Assembly: GCF_029223285.1 (NCBI RefSeq) | Contig: NZ_JARHUJ010000005.1 | Location: 682,001 to 746,000 of the forward strand | Source: Paraflavitalea sp. CAU 1676 | Lineage (GTDB): Bacteria > Bacteroidota > Bacteroidia > Chitinophagales > Chitinophagaceae | Direction: 5' to 3' | DNA: 64,000 nt | Part shown: positions 26,638-35,415 of the stretch, one piece after another | Numbering within the stretch: position 1 is the stretch's first letter | How the letters are laid out: each line of letters begins with the position of its first letter | The notes under the pieces: generated by a model | Databases searched by the model: none | What the model was told of the DNA's origin: nothing | The model's input: only the letters and a program-made list of their open reading frames with translations | Program-made: the position numbers and the translations under genes

Positions 26638-26811
26638 ATGAAGAAGCTATTTTTATTGGCGGCTACTGGCCTTTTATTGACAAATGCGGTGACTTTTGCC
26701 AATGGTGACAAGCCAATAACGGGCAAGGCTAAAACCGAAAAATGTTGCAAGAAACATTGCTCCAAGCCTGGCAAACCCTGCTGCGACAAGAGCAAGTGTG
26801 TAAAATCTTAA
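26638..26811 (+). CDS. Small exported Cys/Lys-rich protein (57 aa), possible metal-binding peptide
   Basis: Starts at ATG 26638 with a textbook signal peptide (MKKLFLLAATGLLLTNAVTFA), leaving about 36 mature residues. Six Cys fall in EKCCKKHC, KPCC and SKC, with many Lys, much like a small metallothionein or copper-scavenging peptide. A strong intrinsic terminator starts 23 bp after the stop, which supports a real transcription unit. It lies 59 bp downstream of another Cys-rich exported protein. Metal binding is inferred from Cys spacing only. Confidence 0.75.
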   Translation: MKKLFLLAATGLLLTNAVTFANGDKPITGKAKTEKCCKKHCSKPGKPCCDKSKCVKS

Positions 26812-26830
26812 GGTTATAGGTTCGTGCTTA

Positions 26831-26861
26831 AAAGGCTCCCGGAAACGGGGGCTTTTTTTTT
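26831..26861 (+). terminator. Intrinsic terminator of the Cys-rich unit
   Basis: Stem GCTCCCG (26835-26841) / CGGGGGC (26846-26852) with a GAAA loop, extended by AAAG against the T-run, followed by nine T. Strong and directional to the plus strand. Confidence 0.85.
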
Positions 26862-26921
26862 GTGGGTCATTCGAGGTGAAGCGCCGGCCAGGTGTGGTGA
26901 TAGTGTTCGCCAAGGTCCTTT

Positions 26922-27368
26922 TTAATTGGTCTCGAACAGGAAACGGTCCAACGATCTTTTGATCAGTAGGCCGCCTGCATCGAGCTCGAGTATCCTGCGG
27001 AGCAGGGTAACGAGTTGGGTATAGCTGGATGGCTTAGCGGCGTACAGATTGGCACCGGCCAGGTAGGCGCTTTGTACAAAGTTGGGGTTTATGGTGGTGG
27101 AGAACATGACGATGGGCACGTTTTGCAGTGTTTTGTCGGTCTTGATCTCATTGAGGGTTTCGAGCCCGTTCTTCAGCGGCATATTGATGTCGAGGAAAAG
27201 GAGATCGGGCAATACGATGGCCTTGTGCAGATAGTCTATGAGGTCTTTGCCATTGGGGAAGGTGAGGGGGTGCTGTTCGATGGACAGGTCTTCGAGGGCC
27301 TGTTGGAACAACAGACGATCATCCGGATCATCATCCGCCAGCATGATAAAGTACTTTGAGTAGGGCAT
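26922..27368 (-). CDS. Single-domain response regulator (CheY/Rcp1-like)
   Basis: 148 aa from ATG 27368, where the receiver core MLADDDPDDRLLF begins; 30 further in-frame residues upstream have no domain character. Phosphoacceptor in FLDINMPLKNG, conserved Thr in MFSTTINP, Lys in AAKPSSY. No output domain. It sits after a DoxX gene on the minus strand and close to the divergent kaiC-kaiB-kaiB-kinase operon, so it may be the partner of that kinase, which has no regulator next to it. This pairing is inference. Confidence 0.9.
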   Translation of the reverse strand: MPYSKYFIMLADDDPDDRLLFQQALEDLSIEQHPLTFPNGKDLIDYLHKAIVLPDLLFLDINMPLKNGLETLNEIKTDKTLQNVPIVMFSTTINPNFVQSAYLAGANLYAAKPSSYTQLVTLLRRILELDAGGLLIKRSLDRFLFETN

Positions 27369-27467
27369 TTTTATTGGTAGGGGGTCGGTGCAAAGATACG
27401 GTGCGGGCCTGAATCGGGCAAAGCGATCCGTCGTGTTGCGCTCAAGTAAGATGTGCAAGAATTGCTC

Positions 27468-27917
27468 TTATTGGCGAGTCCGTTTAGCTATGGCGTTATC
27501 TATACTCCAGGGATAGTTTGTAATTGTTGAGAGGAAGAAGCCAGCCGCGCTTACCGCAAACACGGAATAGTCGAGCGGGGCGCGGATGCCAAAGGCCAGC
27601 GTCATGCAGATAGCGAAGGTCAATGCGAGCACTCCGCTGCTTAATGCTGCCCATTTGGTCCATAGACCGATAATTAATAACACACCAAGCAACAGTTCCA
27701 ATATGGTTGCCAGGATGGCGAATACTTCAGCCATACCATCGGGCAGGAAATACATTAGTTGGTGGGCATAGGCAGAGAAGTGCTGCCAGTCGCCCCAGGC
27801 TACTCCCGGTGTTCCATATGGTCCCCAGCCGCCTAGCCTGTCCAGGCTGGGGGAGATGAAACCTACGCCCAATGCAAGTCGAAGAAAGGCTTGTGGAAGT
27901 ACCTGGTTGAATCTCAT
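27468..27917 (-). CDS. DoxX family membrane protein
   Basis: 149 aa with four predicted membrane helices: LPQAFLRLALGVGFI, MAEVFAILATILELLLGVLLIIG, AALSSGVLALTFAICMTLAFG and VFAVSAAGFFLSTI. The pattern is that of DoxX/TQO-like proteins, linked to quinone or thiosulfate redox and oxidative stress, though most members are uncharacterised. It starts 202 bp from the divergent kaiC and is followed after 99 bp by a response regulator. Confidence 0.85.
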   Translation of the reverse strand: MRFNQVLPQAFLRLALGVGFISPSLDRLGGWGPYGTPGVAWGDWQHFSAYAHQLMYFLPDGMAEVFAILATILELLLGVLLIIGLWTKWAALSSGVLALTFAICMTLAFGIRAPLDYSVFAVSAAGFFLSTITNYPWSIDNAIAKRTRQ

Positions 27918-28118
27918 TTAAATGGGATTGATTATCAGCGCAAGATACATCTTTACTCGTGTCGTTTGGAGGGCTGCTGGGTTTAGTTGATCCCCAAAAT
28001 GGGTAGTCAATTACACACTCCTTGTATCGAAAACGGGTTGGCCAGTTTTTATATACTGCTAAAGGGTGGGGCCCGCAAAGCCCTCCTAAATTCCTACAAT
28101 CAATTAAATAATACTTGC

Positions 28119-29843
28119 ATGTCCCGTTCTGCGAGAAAAAGCAATTTACAACCCCTCGAGAAAAAGCCTACCGGCATTTCGGGCTTTGATGAAATTACCG
28201 GTGGTGGTTTGCCGGCCGGCCGGCCTTCCCTGATCTGCGGCGAAGCCGGTGCGGGGAAAACGTTGTTCTCCATCGAGTTTATTGTTCGTGGCGCCATTGA
28301 GTTCAAAGAACCCGGTGTGATCGTAATATTTGAGGAGCAGGCTGCCGACCTGGAGAAAAATGTGGCTTCCCTTGGTTTTGATCTCAAGAAATTACAAAAA
28401 GACAACATGTTGTGGATCGATCATGTGCATATCGACCGCAGTGAAATTGAAGAGACCGGCGAATATGATCTGGATGGCCTGTTTATCAGGATCGGTCATG
28501 CCATCGACAGCATCGGCGCCAAAAGGGTCATGCTCGACACCATCGAGAATCTCTTTGGTGGCCTTTCAAACGAAGGAATCCTAAGGGCCGAGTTGCGGCG
28601 ACTGTTCGGTTGGCTTAAGAACAAGGGCGTAACGACCATCATTACCGGCGAAAGAGGCCAGGGCACTTTCACGCGGCAGGGCCTGGAAGAATATGTGTCC
28701 GACTGCGTGATCCTGCTCGAGCACCGGGTTACCAATCAGATCTCCACGCGGTTACTACGGGTGGTCAAATACCGCGGGTCGCTGCACGGCACCAACGAAT
28801 ATCCCTTCCTGATCGATGAAGAAGGCATCTCGGTGCTGCCCGTTACTTCACTGGGCCTGGACAATGCCGTATCGTCGCAACGTATCTCTACCGGTATCCT
28901 TTCTTTAGATAGTATGTTTTCCGGAAACGGCCTGTTCCGCGGAAGTTCGTGCCTGGTGAGCGGTACCGCCGGTACCGGCAAAACGAGCATTGCCGCCTAT
29001 TTCGCCGAGGCTTCCTGCAACCGCCGGGAGCGTTGTTTGTATTTCGCGTTTGAAGAATCACCAAAGCAGATCGTTCGCAATATGGGGTCGATCGGTATCG
29101 ATCTCAAGCGTCATATGGATGCCGGCCTGCTGGAGATACATTCTCTTCGACCTACGCTTCACGGCCTGGAAATGCACCTGGTGGCAATACACCGGGCAGT
29201 GAAGAAATTTAAACCGCGTATGGTCATCGTCGATCCTATCACCAACCTGGTAACGATCGGGTCGATGTCGGAAGTAAAGTCCATGCTGATCCGCCTCATC
29301 GATTTTTTACAGGGGGAAGGCATTACGGTGCTTTTTACCGCGCTTGTCTATGACAAAGATGCCACTGTGCAAACCGATGAAGGTATTTCCTCGCTGGTCG
29401 ACACCTGGCTACTGGTTCGGGATATTGAAGCGAATGGTGAAAGGAACCGGGGTATTTACATTATGAAGTCGCGGGGTACCAAGCACAGCAACCAGGTGCG
29501 CGAGTTCGTGATCAACGACACTGGCCTGGAGTTGGTCGATGTGTACCTGGGGCCGGACGGTATTTTGATAGGGTCGGCCCGCGAAGCGCAACAGTTGAGT
29601 GAAGTGACCGGTTTGGAACTCCGTCATTATGCCAAGAGCCGTAAAGACCGTGAAGTGGAACGCAAGCGAATGGTGCTCGAGTCAAAGATCGCTACTCTCA
29701 AAGAGGAATTTGAATCGGTGCGGGACGAACTCAATAAGACGTTTGTGGAGGAAGATCTGAAAAACGAGATCATGGAGAAGAACCGTGATGAACTCACTAA
29801 AACCAGGAATACCAGAAACAGCAGCCATGGCAAAAGGAAATAA
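28119..29843 (+). CDS. kaiC: KaiC-family double RecA-like ATPase
   Basis: 574 aa from ATG 28119; the frame is open 132 bases further up but the KaiC core starts after this Met. Two RecA-like domains: CI with Walker A GEAGAGKT (41-48) and catalytic FEEQ (71-74), CII with GTAGTGKT (about 282-289) and FEES (about 310). In CII, the segment [11 protein letters not shown] aligns with the cyanobacterial phosphosite loop and keeps both acceptor positions as Ser424-Ser425. The C-terminus ends in a charged coiled coil (about 510-574) instead of the KaiA-binding tail. KaiC homologues outside cyanobacteria are linked to stress or timing. First gene of a four-gene operon; kaiA is absent. Confidence 0.93.
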   Translation: MSRSARKSNLQPLEKKPTGISGFDEITGGGLPAGRPSLICGEAGAGKTLFSIEFIVRGAIEFKEPGVIVIFEEQAADLEKNVASLGFDLKKLQKDNMLWIDHVHIDRSEIEETGEYDLDGLFIRIGHAIDSIGAKRVMLDTIENLFGGLSNEGILRAELRRLFGWLKNKGVTTIITGERGQGTFTRQGLEEYVSDCVILLEHRVTNQISTRLLRVVKYRGSLHGTNEYPFLIDEEGISVLPVTSLGLDNAVSSQRISTGILSLDSMFSGNGLFRGSSCLVSGTAGTGKTSIAAYFAEASCNRRERCLYFAFEESPKQIVRNMGSIGIDLKRHMDAGLLEIHSLRPTLHGLEMHLVAIHRAVKKFKPRMVIVDPITNLVTIGSMSEVKSMLIRLIDFLQGEGITVLFTALVYDKDATVQTDEGISSLVDTWLLVRDIEANGERNRGIYIMKSRGTKHSNQVREFVINDTGLELVDVYLGPDGILIGSAREAQQLSEVTGLELRHYAKSRKDREVERKRMVLESKIATLKEEFESVRDELNKTFVEEDLKNEIMEKNRDELTKTRNTRNSSHGKRK

Positions 29844-30174
29844 ATCAACCCCAGTGAAACCGGTATTTCCGGTGACGAAGGCTGTCAAAATGAATCCCGA
29901 TCGATGGCAGCTGCGGCTTTATGTGGCGGGCAATACGCCGAAATCGGTAACGGCGCTGGCTAATCTTAAGCGTTATTGTGAAACCCATCTCGAAGGCCGA
30001 TATGAGCTGGAAGTCATTGACCTGCTAAAACATCCGCAGTTGGCGGCGGGCGACCAGATACTGGCCATCCCTACATTGGTGCGTAAGGTACCGGTACCGG
30101 TGCGTAAGATCATCGGCGATCTCTCGAACGAAGAAAAAGTGTTGGTGGGCCTGGACCTTAAACCTGTAAAATAA
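29827..30174 (+). CDS. kaiB: KaiB-family protein 1
   Basis: 115 aa from ATG 29827, overlapping the end of kaiC by 17 bp; an ATG at 29788 would overlap by 56 bp. The conserved KaiB core runs from about residue 27 ([21 protein letters not shown]) through [11 protein letters not shown] to [11 protein letters not shown] and RKIIGDLS. KaiB is a thioredoxin-fold-switching protein that docks on the KaiC CI ring. The N-terminal 25 residues are basic and likely disordered. The overlap suggests translational coupling to kaiC. Confidence 0.93.
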   Translation: MAKGNKSTPVKPVFPVTKAVKMNPDRWQLRLYVAGNTPKSVTALANLKRYCETHLEGRYELEVIDLLKHPQLAAGDQILAIPTLVRKVPVPVRKIIGDLSNEEKVLVGLDLKPVK

Positions 30175-30178
30175 CATC

Positions 30179-30490
30179 ATGGAAAAAAGAGTGCAGAAGG
30201 GTAAGGAAGAGTCGGTGTTACCGGCTTACAAATTCCGGTTGTTTGTTACGGGAAGCACGCCTAACTCTGTTCGTGCCATCAACAACTTGCAGCGTATCTG
30301 TGAAGCCCATCTGGCAGGTCGCTACTCGCTGGAGATCGTTGATGTGTACCAGCAGCCTGCCGTAGCTCAATCGGAACAGATCATTGCACTGCCCCTCCTG
30401 ATCAGGAAAATGCCTTTGCCGGAAAGGAAACTGATCGGCGACCTGTCGGAGACTGAAAGGGTGCTGAACGCGCTCGGCTTAAATGAATGA
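30179..30490 (+). CDS. kaiB: KaiB-family protein 2
   Basis: 103 aa, start ATG 30179, four bases after the first kaiB. Same core: YKFRLFVTGSTPNSVRAINNLQ, GRYSLEIVDVYQ, QIIALPLLIRKMPLPERKLIGDLS. It differs from copy 1 in the VTGSTPNS loop and the QQP stretch, so the two are diverged paralogues and not a fresh duplication. Tandem kaiB genes may compete for KaiC or serve KaiC and the kinase separately. Its end overlaps the kinase start by 8 bp. Confidence 0.93.
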   Translation: MEKRVQKGKEESVLPAYKFRLFVTGSTPNSVRAINNLQRICEAHLAGRYSLEIVDVYQQPAVAQSEQIIALPLLIRKMPLPERKLIGDLSETERVLNALGLNE

Positions 30491-31781
30491 CATGAACAAC
30501 TCAATAAAATCGACTGAAGAGCTGCTGCAGGAGCTGGAGGAAACCCGTCGCCAACTTCTGGAAGCGGAGGAGATCATCGAGGCCATCCGTACCGGTCAGG
30601 TGGATGCCCTGGTAGTTCAGAACGGCGGCAAGCACCAATTGTATACGCTTCATACTGCCGACCATGCCTACCGAGTTTTCATCGAGAAGATGAACGAAGG
30701 GGCGGTTACTTTAAACAGGCAGGGGAATATTCTTTATGCCAACTCGCAATTTGCAGCCATGGTGTGCAAGCCTTTGTCGCTGATAATTGGTTTGCCTTTT
30801 AGGGAGTTTATCGCGCCCGCATCGCGGCCCTACTACCTGGGCTTGTTTGAGGTCTCCTGGTCCAATGACTGCAAGGGTGAAGTAGCGCTCTTGTGCCTGG
30901 ACTATACGATACCCATCCAGTTGTCATTGAATATGCTGGAACTCGCGGATGGTGTAGCGATGAGCATTATTCTCACTGACCTTAGTTTTCAAAAAGCGGC
31001 CCAGCAACAACTCGAAGACAACAACCGGCAACTGGAGCACTTGAATAAAACCCTGGAAGCCAGTAATCATGATCTGCAGCAGTTTGCTTCCGTTGCTTCG
31101 CACGATCTGCAGGAGCCACTACGAAAGATCCAGCTATTCAGCGACCTGATCAAGACCAGCGGTAAATCGAACCTGAGCGCCCGTGAGCTAAACTACCTCG
31201 ATAAGATCATTGCTTCTGCCGACCGGATGAAAACCCTGATCGTGGATGTGCTGAACTATTCGCGCCTGGCGGGCAGCGAAGGCGGTTTTTCGATGGTTGA
31301 TCTCAATAGGCTGGTGAAAGACCTGCTCGAAGACTTTGAATTGGTGATCCAGGAAAAGCAGGCACGCATCGAGCTTTCGGCATTGGCGATACTGGAGATC
31401 AATCGAGGGCAGATCCGGCAGATGATCCAGAACCTGGTGTCGAATGCGCTGAAGTTTTCCAGGCCGGGTGTGCCGCCGGTAGTAACCATCACCGGCCGAA
31501 GGCTGGCTTTGAAAAAGTTTGACAGTGCTCCGCAGGCAGATGGTCCTTTTTACATGATCTGTGTGACCGACAACGGGATCGGGTTCGAAGAAAAATACAT
31601 TCCTACTATATTCGCTCTTTTCGAACGGCTCAATGCCAAGGAGAAATACGATGGTACGGGCATTGGCCTGGCGATCACCAAGAAGATCGTAGAGAAGCAT
31701 GATGGACTCATCCATGTTAAAAGTAAGGTGGGTCAGGGTAGTGAATTCCAGATCATTCTCCCTGTAAAACATCTTCGCTGA
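30483..31781 (+). CDS. PAS-domain sensor histidine kinase of the kai operon
   Basis: 432 aa, start ATG 30483 within the end of the second kaiB. A coiled coil (about 5-45, STEELLQELEETRRQLLEAEE) leads to a PAS domain (about 60-170), a second short coiled coil, HisKA with His207 in SVASHDLQEPLRK, and a HATPase with QNLVSNALKFS, DNGIGF and GTGIGLAI. No membrane helix. Unlike cyanobacterial SasA it has no KaiB-like thioredoxin domain, so any link to KaiC must use another surface. It probably passes phosphate to a stand-alone receiver such as 26922-27368. Confidence 0.93.
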   Translation: MNDMNNSIKSTEELLQELEETRRQLLEAEEIIEAIRTGQVDALVVQNGGKHQLYTLHTADHAYRVFIEKMNEGAVTLNRQGNILYANSQFAAMVCKPLSLIIGLPFREFIAPASRPYYLGLFEVSWSNDCKGEVALLCLDYTIPIQLSLNMLELADGVAMSIILTDLSFQKAAQQQLEDNNRQLEHLNKTLEASNHDLQQFASVASHDLQEPLRKIQLFSDLIKTSGKSNLSARELNYLDKIIASADRMKTLIVDVLNYSRLAGSEGGFSMVDLNRLVKDLLEDFELVIQEKQARIELSALAILEINRGQIRQMIQNLVSNALKFSRPGVPPVVTITGRRLALKKFDSAPQADGPFYMICVTDNGIGFEEKYIPTIFALFERLNAKEKYDGTGIGLAITKKIVEKHDGLIHVKSKVGQGSEFQIILPVKHLR

Positions 31782-31978
31782 ACCAGGCCGTTGTTGTTGA
31801 CCTCAACCGGCAATTCCAGCCTGTCACAGTCAAGGTCCTCCTCACGTTAAAAAAAATCAATCGGCACGTTTTTGTATTAAGGGGCAATGAAGATAATTAA
31901 GCTATCCTTTGGCGGTTTGCAGCAGGCAGCAGTGTCTATAGGACATTTACCTGATGGACTAAGCTAAAATCAAAGTTT

Positions 31979-33556
31979 ATGAATCTTGTCAATGCATCCC
32001 ACCGGGCCAGGGTAGGTTTTATTCTGTCCTGCCTGTTGCTAAGTACAACAATGTTTGCTCAAAAGAAACCCAATATCCTGGTGATCTTCGGTGACGATAT
32101 AGGCGTTCCCCAAATCAGTGCTTATACGCAAGGATTGATGGGTTATAAGACGCCGAATATCGATCGTATTGCACGTGAAGGTTGTTTATTTACCGATGCC
32201 TATTCGCAAAACAGCTGTACGGCAGGCAGGGCTTCTTTTATCCTGGGGCAGGAGCCTTTCCGCACAGGGCTGCTCACTATTGGTATGCCGGGTGATCCCC
32301 ATGGCATCACCTCATGGATGCCCACCATCGCCGATGTGATGAAAGGGCAGGGATATGCTACCGGCCAATTTGGTAAAAACCACCTGGGCGACCGGGATGA
32401 GCATTTACCCACCAAGCACGGGTTCGACGAGTTCTTCGGCAACCTTTATCACCTTAATGCGGAAGAAGAGCCCGAGGGCTATTTCTATCCCAAAGATGCC
32501 AATTTCAGGAAGCAGTTCGGACCCCGCGGTGTGATCCGTTCTTCTGCGGATGGTAAAATAGAAGATACGGGCCCGCTCAATGTAGCCCGTATGCCCGGCG
32601 TGGATGAAGAATTTCTCACCGCTGCCAAAGGTTTTATTGATCGGCAGGCCAAGGCCAATAAACCATTCTTTGTATGGTTCAACAGTACCCGGATGCACGT
32701 TTTTACGCACCTGAAAAAAGAGTCTTTGGGTAAAACGGGTAAGGGTATCCATGCCGACGGTATGGTGGAGCATGATGGCATGGTAGGAGAGTTGCTGAAA
32801 CTGTTGGATGACCTTAAGATTGCCGACAATACGATTGTACTGTACACCACTGATAATGGAGCAGAACTGGCTTTGTGGCCCGATGGTGCGATGACCATGT
32901 TCCGTGGTGAAAAAGGCACGACTTGGGAAGGCGGTTTCCGCTGCCCCATGATGGTGCGCTGGCCCGGTGTGATAAAGCCTGGAACAGTATCGAACGAGAT
33001 CATTTCATTGCTTGATTGGTTCCCTACGCTCAGTGCAGCGGCAGGTGCCGGCGATGTAAAACAGAAGATGCTGACAGGGTTTAATACCAATGGGAAGACC
33101 TTTAAAGTACATCTTGATGGCTATAATTTCATGCCTTATTTCGAGGGTAAACAAACCTCCGGACCGCGCGATGCGATCTATTATTTCGACCAGGGAGGCA
33201 ACCTCAACGCCATCCGCTGGAACGACTGGAAGCTGTCGTTCGCTACCTCACACGGTAATATCGCCACCGGTACCCGTCAGGTATCGGCCTGGGCCTTGAT
33301 CGCCAACCTCCGTATGGACCCGTATGAGCGGGGGCTGGAAGAGGGTGGAGGGGCAGTTGATTTCCTGGCCAGGAATATGTGGATCCTGGTGCCCGTGCAA
33401 CAAAAGATCAAGGAATTCTTCAAGGACTTTGATAAATATCCTTATCAGGCAGGTAGTACGCTAAACCCGAGTGGTATCGGTTATGGATTGCTAAGGCAGC
33501 AGGATGCATTGAAAAGGCTACAGGAATTAGAGACGCTCTCGGCACCGCGTAATTAG
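31979..33556 (+). CDS. Arylsulfatase (type I, formylglycine-dependent)
   Basis: 525 aa with a signal peptide (about 1-27, ending in MFAQK). Sulfatase motifs: the metal site FGDDIG, the activation sequence CTAGR with Cys80 as the residue to be oxidised to formylglycine, and GKNHLGD. Hydrolyses sulfate esters of aryl or sugar substrates in the periplasm. Activity requires a formylglycine-generating enzyme encoded elsewhere. No SusCD pair adjoins, so the substrate is open. A strong terminator lies about 110 bp downstream. Confidence 0.93.
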   Translation: MNLVNASHRARVGFILSCLLLSTTMFAQKKPNILVIFGDDIGVPQISAYTQGLMGYKTPNIDRIAREGCLFTDAYSQNSCTAGRASFILGQEPFRTGLLTIGMPGDPHGITSWMPTIADVMKGQGYATGQFGKNHLGDRDEHLPTKHGFDEFFGNLYHLNAEEEPEGYFYPKDANFRKQFGPRGVIRSSADGKIEDTGPLNVARMPGVDEEFLTAAKGFIDRQAKANKPFFVWFNSTRMHVFTHLKKESLGKTGKGIHADGMVEHDGMVGELLKLLDDLKIADNTIVLYTTDNGAELALWPDGAMTMFRGEKGTTWEGGFRCPMMVRWPGVIKPGTVSNEIISLLDWFPTLSAAAGAGDVKQKMLTGFNTNGKTFKVHLDGYNFMPYFEGKQTSGPRDAIYYFDQGGNLNAIRWNDWKLSFATSHGNIATGTRQVSAWALIANLRMDPYERGLEEGGGAVDFLARNMWILVPVQQKIKEFFKDFDKYPYQAGSTLNPSGIGYGLLRQQDALKRLQELETLSAPRN

Positions 33557-33668
33557 CTGCAACTACCTACCGGCTCGTTTCTGCATCGCATCATGCTCAA
33601 TGGCAGACCATGCAGTGAGCAGTCTGTAATGCTGTTCTATGAGCGCCATAAGTAGCTACATTCTTTGC

Positions 33669-33696
33669 AAAGGCTGCCGGTTTACGGCAGCCTTTT
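33669..33696 (+). terminator. Intrinsic terminator after the arylsulfatase
   Basis: Perfect 11-bp stem AAAGGCTGCCG / CGGCAGCCTTT with loop GTTTA and a short T-run. The paired A/T ends also allow reading in the minus direction, but no minus-strand gene ends here. Confidence 0.8.
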
Positions 33697-33984
33697 GTAT
33701 TTGGCCGCTGGCATCAGAGTTGCCAATGGTAAAAGCCATAGGAATATGCGGGACTTATATTGTTGTAACACTGAGGGTGTTTTTACTGTTTTAAATAAGG
33801 TTCCGATGTATTACCTTGCGTAGGTTATGAGCAGGACATTTTGAAACGATCCCAACGTTTTCGATACCCGCTGAAGGCTCATTCTCTACAATAGCAATTA
33901 CACCTTTAAAAACCAGGGCTTCGCGGCCCAGCCTCTTCCCTTTGCCCGGTCATTACATTGTGGGGAATTTCCAATTACCATTCT
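33697..33984. other. Intergenic region before the AraC gene
   Basis: With the 112 bp before the terminator this makes a gap of about 430 bp. No reading frame has coding character. AT-rich blocks around 33770-33800 may hold the promoter of the downstream AraC gene, but no element matches the consensus well. Confidence 0.35.
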
Positions 33985-35112
33985 ATGCACGTTACCTATA
34001 CGCCTGCTGCCATTTTTCTATTGTTATCCCTGGTGCTATGTTTGTTTACAGCCTCGTTGCTGTTGCTATTCGCGCCAAGGGCGCCTAATAAAGTAAACTT
34101 CTTATTGGGGGCCTATTTCCTCGCTTTCAGTTGGACGCTTTGGGTGGTTTTTCTCATTTTTACTAATCATATCCTCAGCTTTCCCCATTTCTACAGAACG
34201 GGTAATATCTCCTGGTTGGTGGCCCTTCCTCTCGCTTATTTATACATTCGGGTAGCGGTGAAACACGTTATTCTTTCCTGGCGCGATCTGATACACCTTA
34301 TTCCGCTGGTCTTTTTCCTTATTGATTTCAGCCCCTTTCTTTTATTGAGCGCCGCCACTAAATACGATCTGATCATGGCGGATATACAAAACCTCGCCGT
34401 TTCGAACAGTTTTCGGCAGGGTTGGTTGTTGCCGGCGAATGGCCAGGTGGTATTTCGTGTGCTGGTGATGTGCTTTTATGGTTATTTACAGATCCGTTTA
34501 CTGGTGCAACTTCCCCGGAAAGAAAGAGCGCAGCAGCAACACTGGTACAATTGGCTGGTTACCCTTACCGTACTGCAATTGTTGCCCATTCCCATTGTTA
34601 TTTTTTCGATGCTGACCAGTGTGGCCTATGTTTGGTGCACCTGCATTCCGCCGGCTGCGGCTGCACTGCTGGCTTGCATGACCCTGTTCCTGCGTCCAAG
34701 GATCTTGTATGGGTTCTCCCAACCCAAGGAGCCTGTGCCGGTAAAAATGCGCTGGGTGGCCGGCGACGTAGTGGGGAGCGAATCGAAGAGAATACTGGAA
34801 GCGCTGATGCAGGATAGTAAACCGTATTTGAACAGTGATTATAAATTGGCCCAACTGGCCGATGATCTGCATATGACCATTCACCAGGCTTCTGCTTTTT
34901 TGAACCAGGTAGCAGGACATAGTTTTCATGACTACATCAACCTGCAACGGATCAACTACAGCATCGAGTTGATAAAAGGCGGAAAAATGGCAAACCTGAA
35001 TATGAAAGGGATTTCGGAACGGTGTGGTTTCAACAACCGCAATTCATTTACGTCGGCCTTTAAGAAATTCAAGGGTATTACCCCTTCGGAATACGTGGCG
35101 AGTTTACGGTAG
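33985..35112 (+). CDS. AraC-family regulator with N-terminal multi-pass membrane domain
   Basis: 375 aa from ATG 33985 (the frame also opens from a TTG nine codons upstream). About seven hydrophobic segments fill residues 5-245 (IFLLLSLVLCLFTASLLLLF to TSVAYVWCTCIPPAAAALLACM). The last 110 residues are an AraC helix-turn-helix pair (LAQLADDLHMTIHQASAFLN ... GISERCGFNNRNSFTSAFKKFKGITPSEY). This 7TM-AraC layout is common in Bacteroidota and lets a membrane sensor bind DNA directly. The target may be the upstream sulfatase or the downstream small RNA; neither is shown. Confidence 0.88.
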   Translation: MHVTYTPAAIFLLLSLVLCLFTASLLLLFAPRAPNKVNFLLGAYFLAFSWTLWVVFLIFTNHILSFPHFYRTGNISWLVALPLAYLYIRVAVKHVILSWRDLIHLIPLVFFLIDFSPFLLLSAATKYDLIMADIQNLAVSNSFRQGWLLPANGQVVFRVLVMCFYGYLQIRLLVQLPRKERAQQQHWYNWLVTLTVLQLLPIPIVIFSMLTSVAYVWCTCIPPAAAALLACMTLFLRPRILYGFSQPKEPVPVKMRWVAGDVVGSESKRILEALMQDSKPYLNSDYKLAQLADDLHMTIHQASAFLNQVAGHSFHDYINLQRINYSIELIKGGKMANLNMKGISERCGFNNRNSFTSAFKKFKGITPSEYVASLR

Positions 35113-35156
35113 AGGTGGGTCGTGAAGAGTATCCTAAAAATGAGTAGTGTTACCTA

Positions 35157-35187
35157 TTGTGGCTGATGTATGTCCCCTGTATTTTTG
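35157..35187 (+). promoter_or_regulatory. Bacteroidota-type promoter of the small RNA
   Basis: TTG at 35157-35159 and TATTTTTG at 35180-35187, with 20 bases between. The second is an exact match to TAnnTTTG and the spacing is optimal. Predicted start at about 35193. The best promoter match seen in the window, and it precedes no reading frame. Confidence 0.65.
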
Positions 35188-35192
35188 CAGCG

Positions 35193-35297
35193 GTTTCAAA
35201 CAGTTGGCGGTGAATTGGTTAAACAGAGGGTGGTTTCAACCGGTTCTATCGCCGACCTGAATAAAAGTGGACTCCTGAGTTCACTTTTATTTTTTTA
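35193..35297 (+). ncRNA. Putative structured small RNA, about 105 nt
   Basis: Bounded by a consensus promoter and an intrinsic terminator, with no plausible reading frame inside. Long hairpin: TTGGCGGT (35204-35211) pairs with ATCGCCGA (35247-35254), and after a 1x2 internal loop AATTGGTT (35213-35220) pairs with AACCGGTT (35237-35244), including four G-U pairs. The loop holds AAACAGAGGGTGGTTTC. A terminator stem follows. I do not recognise it as 6S RNA, tmRNA, SRP RNA or a known riboswitch. It lies between the AraC gene and the convergent cold-shock gene. Confidence 0.55.
35260..35297 (+). terminator. Intrinsic terminator of the small RNA
   Basis: Stem ATAAAAGTG (35260-35268) / CACTTTTAT (35281-35289), continued by a G-T pair and ACT/AGT with a CCTG loop, followed by an unbroken T-run to 35296. 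Strongly directional to the plus strand. Confidence 0.85.
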
Positions 35298-35415
35298 ACC
35301 CATAACAAACATGTTCAGGGCATCTTGCTGTCACGAAATACGGCAAGGCGCTGGACTATCGGGAGGGTAATTAATGATGCAGGAATAAGATTGGGTCAGT
35401 TATACCGCATTGGGG

